Below are positions 32,532 through 43,520 of a stretch of DNA of 64,000 nucleotides, one piece after another. The position numbers and the translations under genes were made by a program. The notes beneath the pieces are model-generated. The model saw only the letters and a list, made by a program, of their open reading frames with translations. It did not search any database and had not been told where the DNA came from. Position 1 is the stretch's first letter; the number at the start of each line of letters is the position of its first letter. The DNA lies in assembly GCA_023374025.1 (NCBI GenBank), contig SIJG01000020.1, positions 1,601,020-1,665,019 on the forward strand. The letters run 5' to 3'. Source of the stretch: Heterodera schachtii (lineage: Eukaryota; Nematoda; Chromadorea; Rhabditida; Heteroderidae).

Positions 32532-33119
32532 TAGGGATTCTTTTTTTAGGCAAATGCCTAAAATTTCTGCGCACTTAATACGCTTAGATAAGCACGAAAA
32601 AAGCATTTTCCGCTTGATTTGGGGTGTCTACGATGACTTTTATAATGCCTAACTTTGCCTATTTTGGACTTTTGTGCTTAATGCCTAAATGCCTATTTTT
32701 ATGCCTATTTCGCCATTTTTGGCGCCTTTTTCAGGATTTTGAGAAAATCCTTAACAAAAATGCAATAAAAATGAAAAATATACCCCTAAGAAACGAACCG
32801 AAAAATTTCAGAAAATACACCCCCTAAGATTCAAAAAAAAATTCGCAAATATTAATCCCCAAAATATAATTATTTTTTCTTAGTAAAAATTGTCTTTATT
32901 CGAAAAAACTTTAAAACAATTGAAATATTAGCAAAATTAAGTGTTTTAATTAAGTTTTTATGTGATTTGCATCCTAAAAAGTGTTAAACAAAATTTTATT
33001 AGCCTATTTTAGTGCCTATTTGAGGGTTTTTGTGCCTATTTGGTGCCTATTTTGCGATTTTTTTCTGCCTTTTTAGGTGCCTATTTCGCGATTTTTTGTG
33101 CCTAAAAAAAGAATCCCTA
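32532..33119. mobile_element. Non-autonomous hAT-like element, word GCCTATTTT
   Basis: Left end TAGGGATTCTTTTTTTAGGC matches the inverse of the right end. A perfect 8-bp target duplication, TTAATTAT, lies at 32524-32531 and 33120-33127. GCCTATTTT-type words cluster near both ends. The body shares backbone with 15175-15790. No coding capacity. Confidence 0.85.
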
Positions 33120-33486
33120 TTAATTATAATTGAATTACTTGTAATTTTATGCGAAATTATTTGGCATTCTATTGTTTGCAACTTTCAAAAAATGCACTTC
33201 GACTCTCGCGAGATCCCGCACAAAAAATCAAATTCATGGTGCCAAAACTGCACGTATTAGTATTAATATTATTACTATTACTTATTTTATTACTTACTAT
33301 GAATTCTTCCAAACAGAAGTAATCATTCATTTACTATTCAATATTTGATTATAATTTTGAAAAATTAAAGGGATCATTAATTTACCAGTCAATATTTTAA
33401 TTCTAAATGGGTCCTTTGACAGTGGTGAAGCAACAGTCATCCAAATTCCACTCTCATTCTTTTAATTTCAAAAAATTACCCCAAGA

Positions 33487-33834
33487 ATGAGTCATTTTGG
33501 CTTTTCATTGCTCCCCATTGGTATATCTATTGGGATAATCACAATTCTTATCCTCATGATACCATCATCCACTAATTGCATTAAAATCACAGTTAAATCT
33601 GACAAAAACATCCCAAAGAAAACGTCAATTTTACCATCAAGAAAGAAAGTGAGAGCTAGTAACGCTAGCAAAGATGAGCACACAATGATCATTGTTGATT
33701 TGCATGACGAGAAAACTGTGGCAGCTTTGAAGCAGGCGATCGAAAAAAAGAATGGCAAAATCTCGCGTCGAACTCTAGTATCGAATAAAAATATAAATAT
33801 TAACGTAATATGGTGCCACAGCTGTACATATTAG
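33487..33834 (+). pseudogene. Truncated UBL gene copy
   Basis: The start (MSHFGFSLLPIGISIGIITI) and first half match the intact gene at 34090. After EKKNGKISRR the frame breaks into unrelated sequence and stops. Its flank TGGTGCCACAGCTG (33810) repeats TGGTGCCAAAACTG (33239), which marks the tandem duplication junction. Its promoter has lost the TATA-like block (CTAAATGGGTCC). Confidence 0.75.
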
Positions 33835-33978
33835 TAAATATTTTAATATTATTACTATTGCTTATTTTATTACTTTATTAAAATGGTAAATTTATCTATC
33901 CTTCAATATTTGACTATAGTTTTGCAAAATTAAAGTGATCAATAATTTATCATTCAATATTTGACTAAGAATTCTGCT

Positions 33979-34016
33979 CCATAAAAGGGGCCCCTTGACA
34001 GTGGTGAAGCAACAGT
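33979..34016 (+). promoter_or_regulatory. TATA-like block and GAAGCAAC motif of the UBL gene
   Basis: CCATAAAAGGGGCCCC is followed by TTGACAGTGGTGAAGCAAC. It lies ~100 bp before the start at 34090 and is shared with the other UBL and kinase-like genes. Confidence 0.6.
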
Positions 34017-34089
34017 CCCCACAAAACTGATTCATTCAGCCTAATTCCCTATTTCATTCTTTTTAATTTCCATCAAATTTCCCCCAAAA

Positions 34090-34758
34090 ATGAGTCATTT
34101 TGGCTTTTCACTGCTCCCCCTTTGCATTTCTGTTGGGATAATCACAATTCTTATCCTCATGATACCACTATCCATTGATGGCATTCAAATTACAATTAAA
34201 TCTGACAAAAACATCCCCAATAAGGCGTCAAAATTACCAGCAAAAAAGAAAATGAGAGCTAATGATGAGCGCACAATGATCACTGTTGATTTGAAATACG
34301 AGAAAACTGTGGCAGCTTTGAAGGAGGCGATCGAAAAAGAGACTGGCATTCCACGCGAACAACAACTACTCAGACACAACAGTTTGTTTGGTGAATTGCT
34401 TGAGGACGAGGAAACACTGAAAAATGGTGGCCTTGGAAAAGCGGAAGTTTTCTTATCCTTTGGTGAATTGAAAATTTGGTTGAAGTACGGAAGGGAAATT
34501 TCCACCATTAGGGTGGACAAAACCGACACTGTAGCAACTTTAAAGAAGACAATCAAAGAAAGGTTTGGCATTCCGCCAGAAAAACAAGTATTGATAGACT
34601 CAAGGGATCGTGTTTTCAAAAACGATGGTAAAACAATGGATGATTATGGTCTTAAAAAACAACAAAATGTCATTGTGATATGGAATGAATTTGAACTTTC
34701 AGTGAAATATGATGAAATAGAAGAACCGTTCACTGTTCAGGTCAGAATTGTCGGATAA
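34090..34758 (+). CDS. Membrane-anchored tandem ubiquitin-like protein
   Basis: A 222-residue single-exon frame, paralogue of the minus-strand gene at 10702-11370. Residues 5-30 are hydrophobic (FGFSLLPLCISVGIITIL), then two ubiquitin-like folds follow: TVAALKEAIEKETGIPREQQ in the first and DTVATLKKTIKERFGIPPEK plus DGKTMDDYGLKKQQNV in the second. It ends VQVRIVG without Gly-Gly. A truncated copy lies just upstream and a further UBL half downstream, so this is a small gene cluster. The intact frame in both large copies suggests selection. Secretion or membrane anchoring is inferred from the leader only. Confidence 0.8.
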   Translation: MSHFGFSLLPLCISVGIITILILMIPLSIDGIQITIKSDKNIPNKASKLPAKKKMRANDERTMITVDLKYEKTVAALKEAIEKETGIPREQQLLRHNSLFGELLEDEETLKNGGLGKAEVFLSFGELKIWLKYGREISTIRVDKTDTVATLKKTIKERFGIPPEKQVLIDSRDRVFKNDGKTMDDYGLKKQQNVIVIWNEFELSVKYDEIEEPFTVQVRIVG

Positions 34759-34812
34759 AATTTTTCTAAATGCCTTATTTTAGAAAAAATCTTCTCACAA
34801 ATTCACAAATCA

Positions 34813-35205
34813 TAAGGGTGCCAATTGGTACTTATTTTGGACTTTTTTCTTATATATTTTCATTTTATTTTTTTTTTTACATATTTTGAGGATTTTTTAC
34901 GGAAATTTTTTGAAACTCTCAAAAAAATCCAAAATTTCGGCAAATTTTTTATACAGATTTTCATTTTTTTTTACATATTTTAAGAATTTTTGAAAATTAA
35001 TAGTGAAAAATAATTTTGAAAATATACCCTTGAGAAATACCAAAAAGTAATTTTTAAAATAAAAGGTGATTCTAAACCTATTTAAGTCATTTTTATGGCA
35101 TTTTGTGCCTATTTCATCCTTTGCGAGGAATTTTTTTCCAAAAAATATTCATATTTATGTACATATTTTGACCACTTTTGTACATATTTTTGGCAGCCCT
35201 ATTTA
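34813..35205. mobile_element. hAT-like element, word TACATATTTT
   Basis: The minus-strand paralogous locus (10600-10680) lacks this stretch. Ends AAGGGTGCCAATTGG and the inverse TAGGGCTGCCAA are similar. TACATATTTT repeats near both ends and backbone phrases recur. I could not define a clean target duplication. Confidence 0.55.
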
Positions 35206-35350
35206 TAAGCAAACTTTTTATAAAATTTAGACTAATTGAGTAATAGATTTTGGCAAAAAAGCCCAATTTTTTGAGGGTTTTTCTGAAAAAAAAAAAGAAA
35301 ATTCTGCCAACCCTTATATCTCAAAGGCCTAATTTTGGGAATTTGGCTAA

Positions 35351-35875
35351 ATTATCCTCCAAAAAACCACAAATGAGGCTAAAACTTCACAATTGACAAC
35401 CCTGCTTAAGGTGAAATATAATGACAATTTTAAATCTGTGAAGGATAAAATTAAAGAAAAGTTTGGCATTCCGCATGAAAAGCAAAAATTGAGTCGATGG
35501 TGTGCAAAATATCAAATCGAAGAAAAAATAAATTGTTTCGACTGGAGACCAATTTACGACTGTGATTACATTGCAAAAGGCGACACAATTTTCGTGTCGA
35601 ATCCTTTTAAAATTAATGTGAAATATACATTAAATGACAGTTACAATTTTGGAAATGTTGAGGTGAAGGGCAAAGATACTGTGAAAATTTTGAAGGAAAA
35701 GATCAAGGCAATGATCAAAGAAAAATTTGCTGTTAAGTACGAAGACGGACGATTAAGAAAAATGGAATTTAAAGACTTAAATGGTAAAATTTTGGACGAA
35801 GATGACAAAACAATGGACGACTATGACATTAAAGAAGGAAATACAATTTATGTCAATTTAATTTATTGGTTCTAA
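35351..35875 (+). CDS. Two-domain UBL frame without an obvious start
   Basis: Open from 35351 to the stop at 35875. It contains FKSVKDKIKEKFGIPHEKQ, then KGDTIFV, then GKDTVKILKEKIKAMIKEKF and DDKTMDDYDIKEGNTIYV, i.e. two divergent ubiquitin-like units. The first in-frame Met lies deep inside and a stop precedes 35351, so it is either a downstream exon with an unseen first exon or a pseudogene. The minus-strand counterpart at 9921-10490 is frameshifted. Confidence 0.5.
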   Translation: MILQKTTNEAKTSQLTTLLKVKYNDNFKSVKDKIKEKFGIPHEKQKLSRWCAKYQIEEKINCFDWRPIYDCDYIAKGDTIFVSNPFKINVKYTLNDSYNFGNVEVKGKDTVKILKEKIKAMIKEKFAVKYEDGRLRKMEFKDLNGKILDEDDKTMDDYDIKEGNTIYVNLIYWF

Positions 35876-35919
35876 ATCCACCACTAGCCGTCCGAAAGAA
35901 GAAGAAAAAGCAAACCTTA

Positions 35920-36370
35920 AGATGATGATGGAACGGAACAACACTTTATCCGTTGCTAAACGATCATTAGTTCTTTGGATTAAACTCCCAACAGCAGGTG
36001 TCCCTTTCCCCCGTTTTTGGCTTTTTCTGTCTTTTCTTCCAATGGTCCGTCCCCTTTTTACTGTCATTTTCACACTCTCTCTCTATCCATTGTTTTCCCC
36101 TTTTCAATGAAATTTAGTTTTTCTTTTGCATAAAAATTCACCTACCTATTGATAATTTTGTAATCAAAATGCGAAAGTCGAAGAATTGACTTTTGTTCCA
36201 ATTAGGGCTGGGATTAGGAAACGGACAAAATGAATATTTATTCCATTTTTGGGGATCGTCGCGAAACGATCATTAGTTCTTTAGATCAAACACCCAACAG
36301 TTCAGGTGTCCCCCGTTCAGTTTTTGGCTATCTGTCGACTTTTAATCATAAATTTGACAAAAATATCTAT
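35920..36370 (+). repeat. Two direct copies of an ~85-bp unit
   Basis: AAACGATCATTAGTTCTTTG at 35958 recurs as AAACGATCATTAGTTCTTTA at 36264, each followed by CCCAACAG and a GTGTCCC phrase. No gene supported. Confidence 0.6.
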
Positions 36371-36724
36371 GATTTTAGAATAATATTTAAAATCAATTAA
36401 ATCATGAACTGAGTCAGACAGGTGGCATAAAGGCAGCGATATTGCGCAAATCTTGTCAAATTCAGATAATTTGTCAAATTTATGATTAAAAGTCATCAGG
36501 TGTTAAAATAAATATCATATTCGTGATTAGCGACCTTGGAAACCCGAAATTACGAATTTTGGAATTTTTTCAGGGGGGGCAGCATAACCCGGAAGTACCT
36601 GTCTTTCTTCTGTGTTATGAGTTGGGATGCGATTTTTAGTTATTTAACTTCTTTTTTTGCTCAATTGTTTTGAAGAAAGGAGCTCAAAAAGACTTGAAAT
36701 TTTTCGATTCTGATGTCATAATTA

Positions 36725-37345
36725 GGGCTCAAAATTATATGGATTTATACATATTTTTTCTGCGCATATTCTATGAAGAAAGGGAGGGGCTCAAAAATAG
36801 CATTTATACGTTAACATTTTTTGATTTGGTGAAAGTTTTTAGTCCATATAAATCCATATTTTGGGGGTTTTCGGGAATAAATCCATATTTTACCATTTTT
36901 GCATTTTTCGTCCCATATTTATTTTGGCCATTTTTTGAAAAATTCACAAGAAAAATGCAAAAAAAAAAAAAAGCGAAAAATACACCCCCTAAAGACCGAC
37001 TTTTGGAAATTTTTAAAAAATACACCCCCAAAAGAGAATTTTTTCAAAAATTTGGCAAATTTTTTAGGTAAACTTGTACGCTTCAGAAAATTTTCGCTGA
37101 CAACAGAATGAGAATATTACAAAATTTTGAGATGAATTTGGTTTGGAATTGTGAAGTTTAGAATTTTTTTAAAATTTGGCATTTTGAAGGTTTAAATCCA
37201 TTTTTTTTGACGGGGACTCCCGGTCCCGATCAATCCCGGAGATTTCAGAAAAGTGATCGGGAAGGATCCCGAGTCGGAATCCCGACCAAATCCCGATCCT
37301 GATCAATCCTGAAGGTTTTTTCGGGATCCCGCGAGGTTTGCTTCT
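36725..37345. repeat. hAT-like backbone with ATCCATATTTT words, then GGGATCC words
   Basis: TAGGGCTC at 36723 and ATCCATATTTT words (36845-36925) precede the AAAATACACCCCCTAAAG backbone. Bases 37205-37335 repeat CCCGATC/GGGATCCCGA words. Both are truncated. Confidence 0.5.
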
Positions 37346-37456
37346 GAACTGTTTCTTTTCCATTTCACAAAATTAGTTAAATATTCATCTATTCATTATA
37401 ATTAGACAACTCGCGTGATAAACAAAAAATTTCCACTTGGGGCTATTGAAGATATC

Positions 37457-37967
37457 CAGGGAACGGATTTTTAGGTTTTCACCTATTTTTTTTTTGCGGA
37501 TAGCATATGCTAAGATAAGCGCAAAAAACCCATTTTCTTCGATCACTTTTCGATTTAGGGCGACTTTTTAGCAACTATTTTTGCTTATGAAACTTTTTAA
37601 CAACCATTTTGACTTGTGAAAATTTTTAAAAAATTATTTTTCAACTATTTCTGCTTTTCAGCAAAAAAATAATAATGAAAATGCAATAAAAAAAAACAAA
37701 AATGCACTTCTAATTAATTGACGCTAATTTTTCAAAAATACACCCTTTTCAAAAAGCAAAAATTTTGGCCATTATTTGTCATGCTTAAAAATTTCCAAAT
37801 GAGTTAGATTTACAATTGTGCAACCGAAAAGGATAAAGATGAGGATTTGGAAAATTCACACATTTATTGACACGTTTTTCCAATTTTTGGCAACTTTTTT
37901 AGCAACTATTTTGGCGTTTTTTAGTTTTTTAGCAACTATTATTTAGCACCTAAAAATCCGTTCCCTG
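37457..37967. mobile_element. Non-autonomous hAT-like element, word AGCAACTATTTT
   Basis: Left end CAGGGAACGGATTTTTAGG matches the inverse of the right end. Flanks AAGATATC (37449-37456) and ATGATATC (37968-37975) agree at seven of eight bases. The word AGCAACTATTTT repeats near both ends. No coding capacity. Confidence 0.8.
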
Positions 37968-38209
37968 ATGATATCACAAAAATTTTCCATTTGATGGTTT
38001 TAAGGGCTCTGCCCAAAATGCCTTTTAATCCTCAAAAAAATGTCAAAACTTGTGTGAAAATACAGAGTTGATTTTAAAAATATCAAAACAATAGCTAACA
38101 AATAAGGAGCGTTTTAGACAATTGTAAAAAAATAATTTATTTTCAAAATTTATTATGTAATTTCGAATTTATGCTAAAATAAAATTACATTTTTATTAAA
38201 CAAATTTTT

Positions 38210-38460
38210 TTCAAATTTCTTGCAAAAAGTTCAAAATTTTTCGGTTTTTAAGAGAGTATTTTTTTAATTCCCAAAAATTCGATATTAGGGGGGTATATTT
38301 TTTGCTTTTTTGCATTTTCCTTGTGAAAGTTTCCAAAAAATTGCCGAAATATGTTCTAAAAACGCAAAAATGGCGAAATATGCATTTATTCTCCGAAACC
38401 CCCAAATATGCTTTTATATGCACTAAAAACTTTCAGCAATCAAAAAAATTTTACCGTAGA
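38210..38460 (-). repeat. Inverse copy of the ATCCATATTTT-type element
   Basis: Reverse relative of 36850-37080, sharing a GGGGGTATATTTT backbone phrase and AAATATGC words. Confidence 0.5.
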
Positions 38461-38697
38461 AATGCTAAGAAATTTAACAAGAGCAGAAAAATGGCATAAA
38501 CTGAATTCGGTAAAAAGTGCCTCAAAGTTCTTTCTTGACCAAAGCAATGTTTATGACGTCATCATTTCCTAAATTTATATATAAATGGGCAACAAACATT
38601 CAATTAAAATTAATTGCATTTCATTATTTCTAATCATTTATTTATATAAGAATTATTTATAAAACAGTTGTCCTACTGTAATATTTTGGTGTCCTAC

Positions 38698-41463
38698 CGT
38701 CGCCATTTTGTTGTCGTGGCACAATGCGTGCACCGTTTTCCACCAAGAAGCGCGTAATGGCCGACTAAATGCACAAAAAGCTATAAATTAAAATTCCAAA
38801 AAACAAATTCAATGTTTTTACTCATACTTTTTTGAAAATAATTTTACACATTTAATATAGGCACCTGTGGCGGACAATTAAAAAAAAAAATTAAACTTTA
38901 ATTATTTTGGTCGGTTAAATTTCAAAAAGGGTTTTTTGAAACAAAGGGCTTTTCTTATAAATTTTTGTGTGCTTTTTCTGCAATTTTTTTTTAGAGAAAT
39001 TAAGCAAACTCAGAAAAAAAATCTTACATCAGTTAATGGCATCTCCGAACCCAAAAAATACCTAAAATTTCCAAAAATTCTGTCAAAACGCGCCAAAATG
39101 GTGATATTTAGTATAAAATTTTTGTAAAAATGCTTACACATTTTTCACAATTTTAGCACCATTTTGGGGGCTTTTTTGAATTTAGCATTTATTTTTGGCA
39201 CCCCACTTATTTGGATACCTATTTTCCAACTTAAAGCACCTAGAATCCGCGTGCCCTAGTCATAAATTTCCTCAGTTGAAGTTAAAAAAGTTTTAAAACT
39301 GAAAAACTCTGTTAAGAAAATAAAATTTTTAGAAAGTTTTTTTTTCTATTTTAGCTTCGTTGAATTTTCGGGGATTGAAATTCGCCGATTTTCGGGGATC
39401 ACTTAAGAAGAACATTTTTCAAAAAAAAAAAAAATTGTTCTCCGGATTAGGGAAATGGATCACGAGTTCAGAAACCTGGAAAAACATTACCAAACCGCGC
39501 CGCATTTTTAAAAAAAAGGCACAGATCTCGAAAACTCGGTAAATTTCCAGTTTATAGGGCAAAATCACAACCCTGATCAGTGTTTCAGACCCACGGAGGA
39601 TAAATAGAAAACCCACTCGTCCCGTTGCTAAAGCGATTGTCAGCGCGGTGTTCCCGAATTTGTCCGCAGTTTCAATGTTCGCCCCATGCTTGACCAGAAA
39701 AATGACTGAAAAAATTAATCAATTACGGTATTTACTCTATTAGAACCCCCCTCTCGGTTTAGCCCCCTTTCGGAGGGGGGGGGGGGTTGAAAAACAGAGC
39801 TCCCGGGGGCTCTAATCGAGTAAATACGATATGTACAAATGTAATGCTTGAGAATGCTACCGGAAAATGCGTCAGTAATACAGTATAATACAGTTTTTTA
39901 AACTAATGAAATACAAAAGAAGTCAAATTGCAGAAGAAACTCGTTCTGAATTCGCCAATTCAATTTTTAAGGTTCTCAAAAAATTGAATAAAATTTTGAA
40001 AAATTATCAAAATACCTAAAAACAAACATACTGTAATTGGTTGGGGATTATTGTGTGTTTGTTCTCATATCAATTTACGCTTAAAATTTCAAATCATTCT
40101 TGAGATCAGATTTGATCGCGCAATTCGAAGGAAATCACAGGACAAATTTTCGAAAAATGTAAAAAATTCATCCTAAAAATTGAAAAATTTCAAGCTTCTA
40201 ACTAATGTAAATTTTCTATTGAAGAGTTTTTCTCCAATTTTCGATATTACCCCCTCTCCCGTAATTACGTATTATTAATTTTCTAACTGGAAAACTTCCA
40301 TAATTAAGCTTGCGGATGATTTACTTAATTGAAATTCGGTTACATGCCGTCCTGGAACCGACCAATGTCAATGTGCCCCGCGTCGCATGCCGCCATCAGC
40401 GGTGTGCCGCCTTCTTCCAGGCCCAAGTCGACATCGGCACCGTGCGCGAGCAGCAGGCGGCAAAACTCCAAATGGCCGTACGATGCGGCAACCCAAAGGG
40501 GGTGGCATCTGGCAAACACAAAACTCATTAAGATTGCATGGAGTTGGACAATTTTGTAAAATGCTAACACGGGATCCAAGTTCCGGAATGGGATAATCCC
40601 AAAATAACGAAGAATTTTGATCAAAAATTTGTGGTCCAAGTCCAGTCGGATCCCAACTAATTGAAAATGAAATACAAGTCTCGATGCCATCCATCATCCC
40701 CTTGACATCGTCCCAGAATAAAAATTTACTTACAAAATTTGTAAATGTCGTTGATTTTCCTAAGGCACATTTGGTGCGGATCGGCTCCCTTCTCCAACTG
40801 TAAACTATGGACAAATAAGCAAAGGGATAAGCACACTCATTAGGGTTTCCGCGGGTCGAGAAAATTGTCGAGTCGGCTTTCGAGTGGGGTAATAATCCCG
40901 GGGTTCGGTCAGGATGGAGGCCGGGATTCGGGACAAGAAAAATGCTGGGTTTCGGGACAATAGGATTTTGGCGGCATCCATGTATGATAAAATGGGAAAA
41001 TTCCCAAAAGTGCCACCAACAGGGACAGAGGGAGGGATTTAGGCAACGGAGAAATTTCGTGGAGTCGCCATTTCGGAGATTGAAATTTGGCACATTTACT
41101 CTCTAAGGACAACTATAGGGGAATGAGAAAGTTGCACAACGGGGATCAGCGTGTCGGAAAACAGAAATTGGGGCCGGTTAAGTCGGAATTGTGGTCGGAA
41201 TTCAACCCATTTGCACATGCCAAAACGGTGCCAATGTCCACGCCGTTCATCACCACCGCAATCATCAACGGGGTCAGCTGCTTTTCCGTGCCGTTCGGCG
41301 CGTATTGCATGTACAGCAAGCTGCTCAACTGTTCACCGTCCAGCACATTTAGCAATGAGCGCAAATTGTCCGCTTCACGGTCGTAGACAAAGTCGAAAAA
41401 TTTGCTAGTAATCAGTGCAAAATGCTGCTGATTTTGCTTTTGCTGATCAGCCGAGCGATCGGT
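38698..41463 (-). CDS. Ankyrin-repeat protein resembling FEM-1 (partial)
   Basis: Four exons join in phase on the minus strand: 41463-41207, 40508-40363, 39705-39617, 38764-38698, all with AG acceptors and GT donors. The product reads FFDFVYDREADNLRSLLNVL, QLTPLMIAVVMNG, then HPLWVAASYGHLEFCRLLLA HGADVD, GGTPLMAACDAGHIDIVIFL VKHGANIE, KFGNTALTIALATGR, SAITRFLVENGARIV. These are consecutive ankyrin repeats in the order seen at the FEM-1 N-terminus (a CUL2 substrate adaptor and sex-determination factor in C. elegans). The start exon and anything after 38698 are not visible. Introns hold repeats. Another ankyrin family member is possible; some introns are long and full of repeats. Confidence 0.65.
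40846..40965. repeat. CGGG word array inside an ankyrin-gene intron
   Basis: Words GGGATTCGGGAC and CGGGGTTCGG repeat, starting TAGGGTTTCCGCGGG at 40844. Likely a broken hAT-like element. Confidence 0.45.
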
Positions 41464-42040
41464 CTACCGATTGGAAGGGATTTAAACAGAGATATCCGCT
41501 CATTTGTCCTTATTTCTAAGAGTTTGGCCCTTATTTTGCCTATTTTTCACACTTTTTTTTTTGGTTTTTGTTATTTCTTTCATTATGTTAAAAATTGGTT
41601 TTGCATAAATTCTGTTACATTTACTAAAAGAATTATAAATTTATAACTTTTTCCTGAAATGTTCTATTAAAAAAATAGTATAAAAATTTCTTAAAATGAC
41701 GAAACCGCGGAATAACAACTTCCATAAAACAGAATGCTTTTTTTCTCGAAAAACCTAAAAAAAAATTTTTTGCCTATTTTTTCTGCTAATTTTTAAATTA
41801 TATTCAAATTTTATGTAAAAAAATTAAAAATTTCTTTTTGATTTTTTTTTAAATTCTGTTTTAATTGAAAATAAAAATGTCCATTGTAGGAATTGCCATG
41901 ACACCGGGGGAGAAAGCCCAAAAATCTGAGGCTTAGAGGTCGTGATTTTAAGGATATGGGTGGCTAAATGTCCAGGGCGGGAGGGAGGGTAGTACTTTCA
42001 ATTACCGTAACATTGTCGAAAAATTGTAATAGTGCAAGAC
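41464..42040. other. AT-rich intergenic upstream of the ankyrin gene
   Basis: Nothing recognised; a first exon and promoter of the ankyrin gene may lie here but I cannot identify them. Confidence 0.3.
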
Positions 42041-42049
42041 ACAAAACAA

Positions 42050-42189
42050 TGGACAGCCAACAACCGCCATTGGTGCCCCAAAATTTTGCCATCGATGGGG
42101 CAGAAGAGACGACGCTTGTTGTTGACCAATTTTTAGAAAATGGGATCAAAAAATTTTTCACTACTGACGAGGTGTGGCTAAAGCAAGGG
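42050..42189 (+). CDS. Possible first exon of an unrecognised gene
   Basis: ATG at 42050 opens MDSQQPPLVPQNFAIDGAEE and continues to FLENGIKKFFTTDE, with donors at GAG|GTGTGG or TC|GTAAGA. Composition is coding-like, but no downstream exon is evident before the repeat-rich region. Confidence 0.25.
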
Positions 42190-42589
42190 TCGTAAGAAAA
42201 AAAATAGAGCTCGGAAATCCCCTGAACTATGCATGTCCTATGGCTTTCAATTGTATCATATTTGGATGTTTTTCGTAATTTTAGAAAAATTGGATTAATT
42301 TCTTAAGAATATCTTTCAATATTCCAAAATTTTCACAAAAATACATTTTTTTTAAAAACGCAATGAAAAATTAAATTGTAATACCGAAAAGATAGAATAA
42401 TAACCAAAGTCGCCAGAGAAAATATTCTGCTGGTGAAAAACCGAATTTTTGAGTCAATTTTTTAAATTTTAAGCGTCTTGTGCTTATTTTTGGAAAACAA
42501 AAAACAATGGAAATCCTTGTATTACTATTTAATAAATGAACAAGCAAAGAATAATTGTGTTGACTTGGCAACCGTTGGTGTTTTAATGG

Positions 42590-43080
42590 CCGGGCCGGCC
42601 CGAAGAAGCAGCAGTTTTTCCCCCTTTTCCCCCTCTTCCGCCCCCTCCGTTCCCGGCACTCTCTTATCATAGTGCTCTCTTTTTTCATCTCTCCATTGCT
42701 TTCTTCGTCCGCAAGGCAAAATGCTTTTCCTCCTTTCCTCCAATGCTTTTCCTGCTTCACGTCAATGCTTCTCCTCCTATGCTTTTCCTCCTTCCCCCAA
42801 TGCTTCTCCTCCTCCACCCAATGCTTTTCCTTCCAAATCCCCCGCCCCTTCTCTCCCTATCCCTCCACTTCTCTTCCCCCCCCCCCCTTTCTTTTTCTCT
42901 CCCGGGGGCTTTTCCGCCGCTTCATCTCTCCCCCGTGCCCCCGCCAGATGGACGAAAAGAAAAATGGGACGAAATGTCGGACCGACCCCACACGGCACAA
43001 TGTTTTTCTCAGACACAAACTCTCGCCGCCATCCGCTTGCCTCGTTTTTCTGTCCCCGCTAATTAGTAGCAGCAGTTTTT
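42590..43080. repeat. Pyrimidine-rich region with ATGCTTTTCCTCC tandem words
   Basis: Bases 42720-42835 repeat ATGCTTTTCCTCC / ATGCTTCTCCTCC at 15-24 bp spacing, in a C/T-rich tract from 42610 to 42900. Open frames on both strands overlap and look compositional. Confidence 0.6.
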
Positions 43081-43120
43081 TCGCCACGGAATTCAGCTGG
43101 GTGCTTTTCTTTGTAATTTT

Positions 43121-43406
43121 TTTCTTTTTCTACCAATTTTTATAAAATTAAAGTTATTCGGAAGCTCTAAGTGTTTAGAAACTACCATTAAGCAGATGTT
43201 AAGCGATTAAAGAATTCTCCAAAGAGTTATAATTTTTATTATGCAAAAATTTGAAAAAGGTGTGAATTTCATGAGTTTTAACTCTTTGGAGAATTATTTA
43301 ATCGCTTAACATCTGCTTAATGATAGTTTCTAAACACTTAAAGCTTCCGAATAACAAAAATTTTATTTGGTAGAATTTTTATTAAAATTGGTAGAAAAAG
43401 AAAAAA
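43121..43406. mobile_element. Foldback MITE with ~125-bp arms
   Basis: The left arm (TTTCTTTTTCTACCAATTTT at 43121) is mirrored by AAAATTGGTAGAAAAAG near 43384. The inner part AAGCAGATGTTAAGCGATTA is mirrored by TAATCGCTTAACATCTGCTT. The loop is ~50 bp. No coding capacity. Confidence 0.8.
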
Positions 43407-43520
43407 GTTACGAACAAAAGATTAGTCCGTCGGCGAGTCGTGCGTCGGCGAATTGACATGTACCCCGCCACACTCTCCCCGCCAATTCGACGGGTGATGA
43501 AATAGGAATTTGGGCAGGAG

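Noticed and set aside
42590..43080. Several long overlapping frames rich in Pro/Ser/Leu or Gly/Glu
   Set aside because: All arise from a pyrimidine-rich tandem region and are open on both strands and in several frames.
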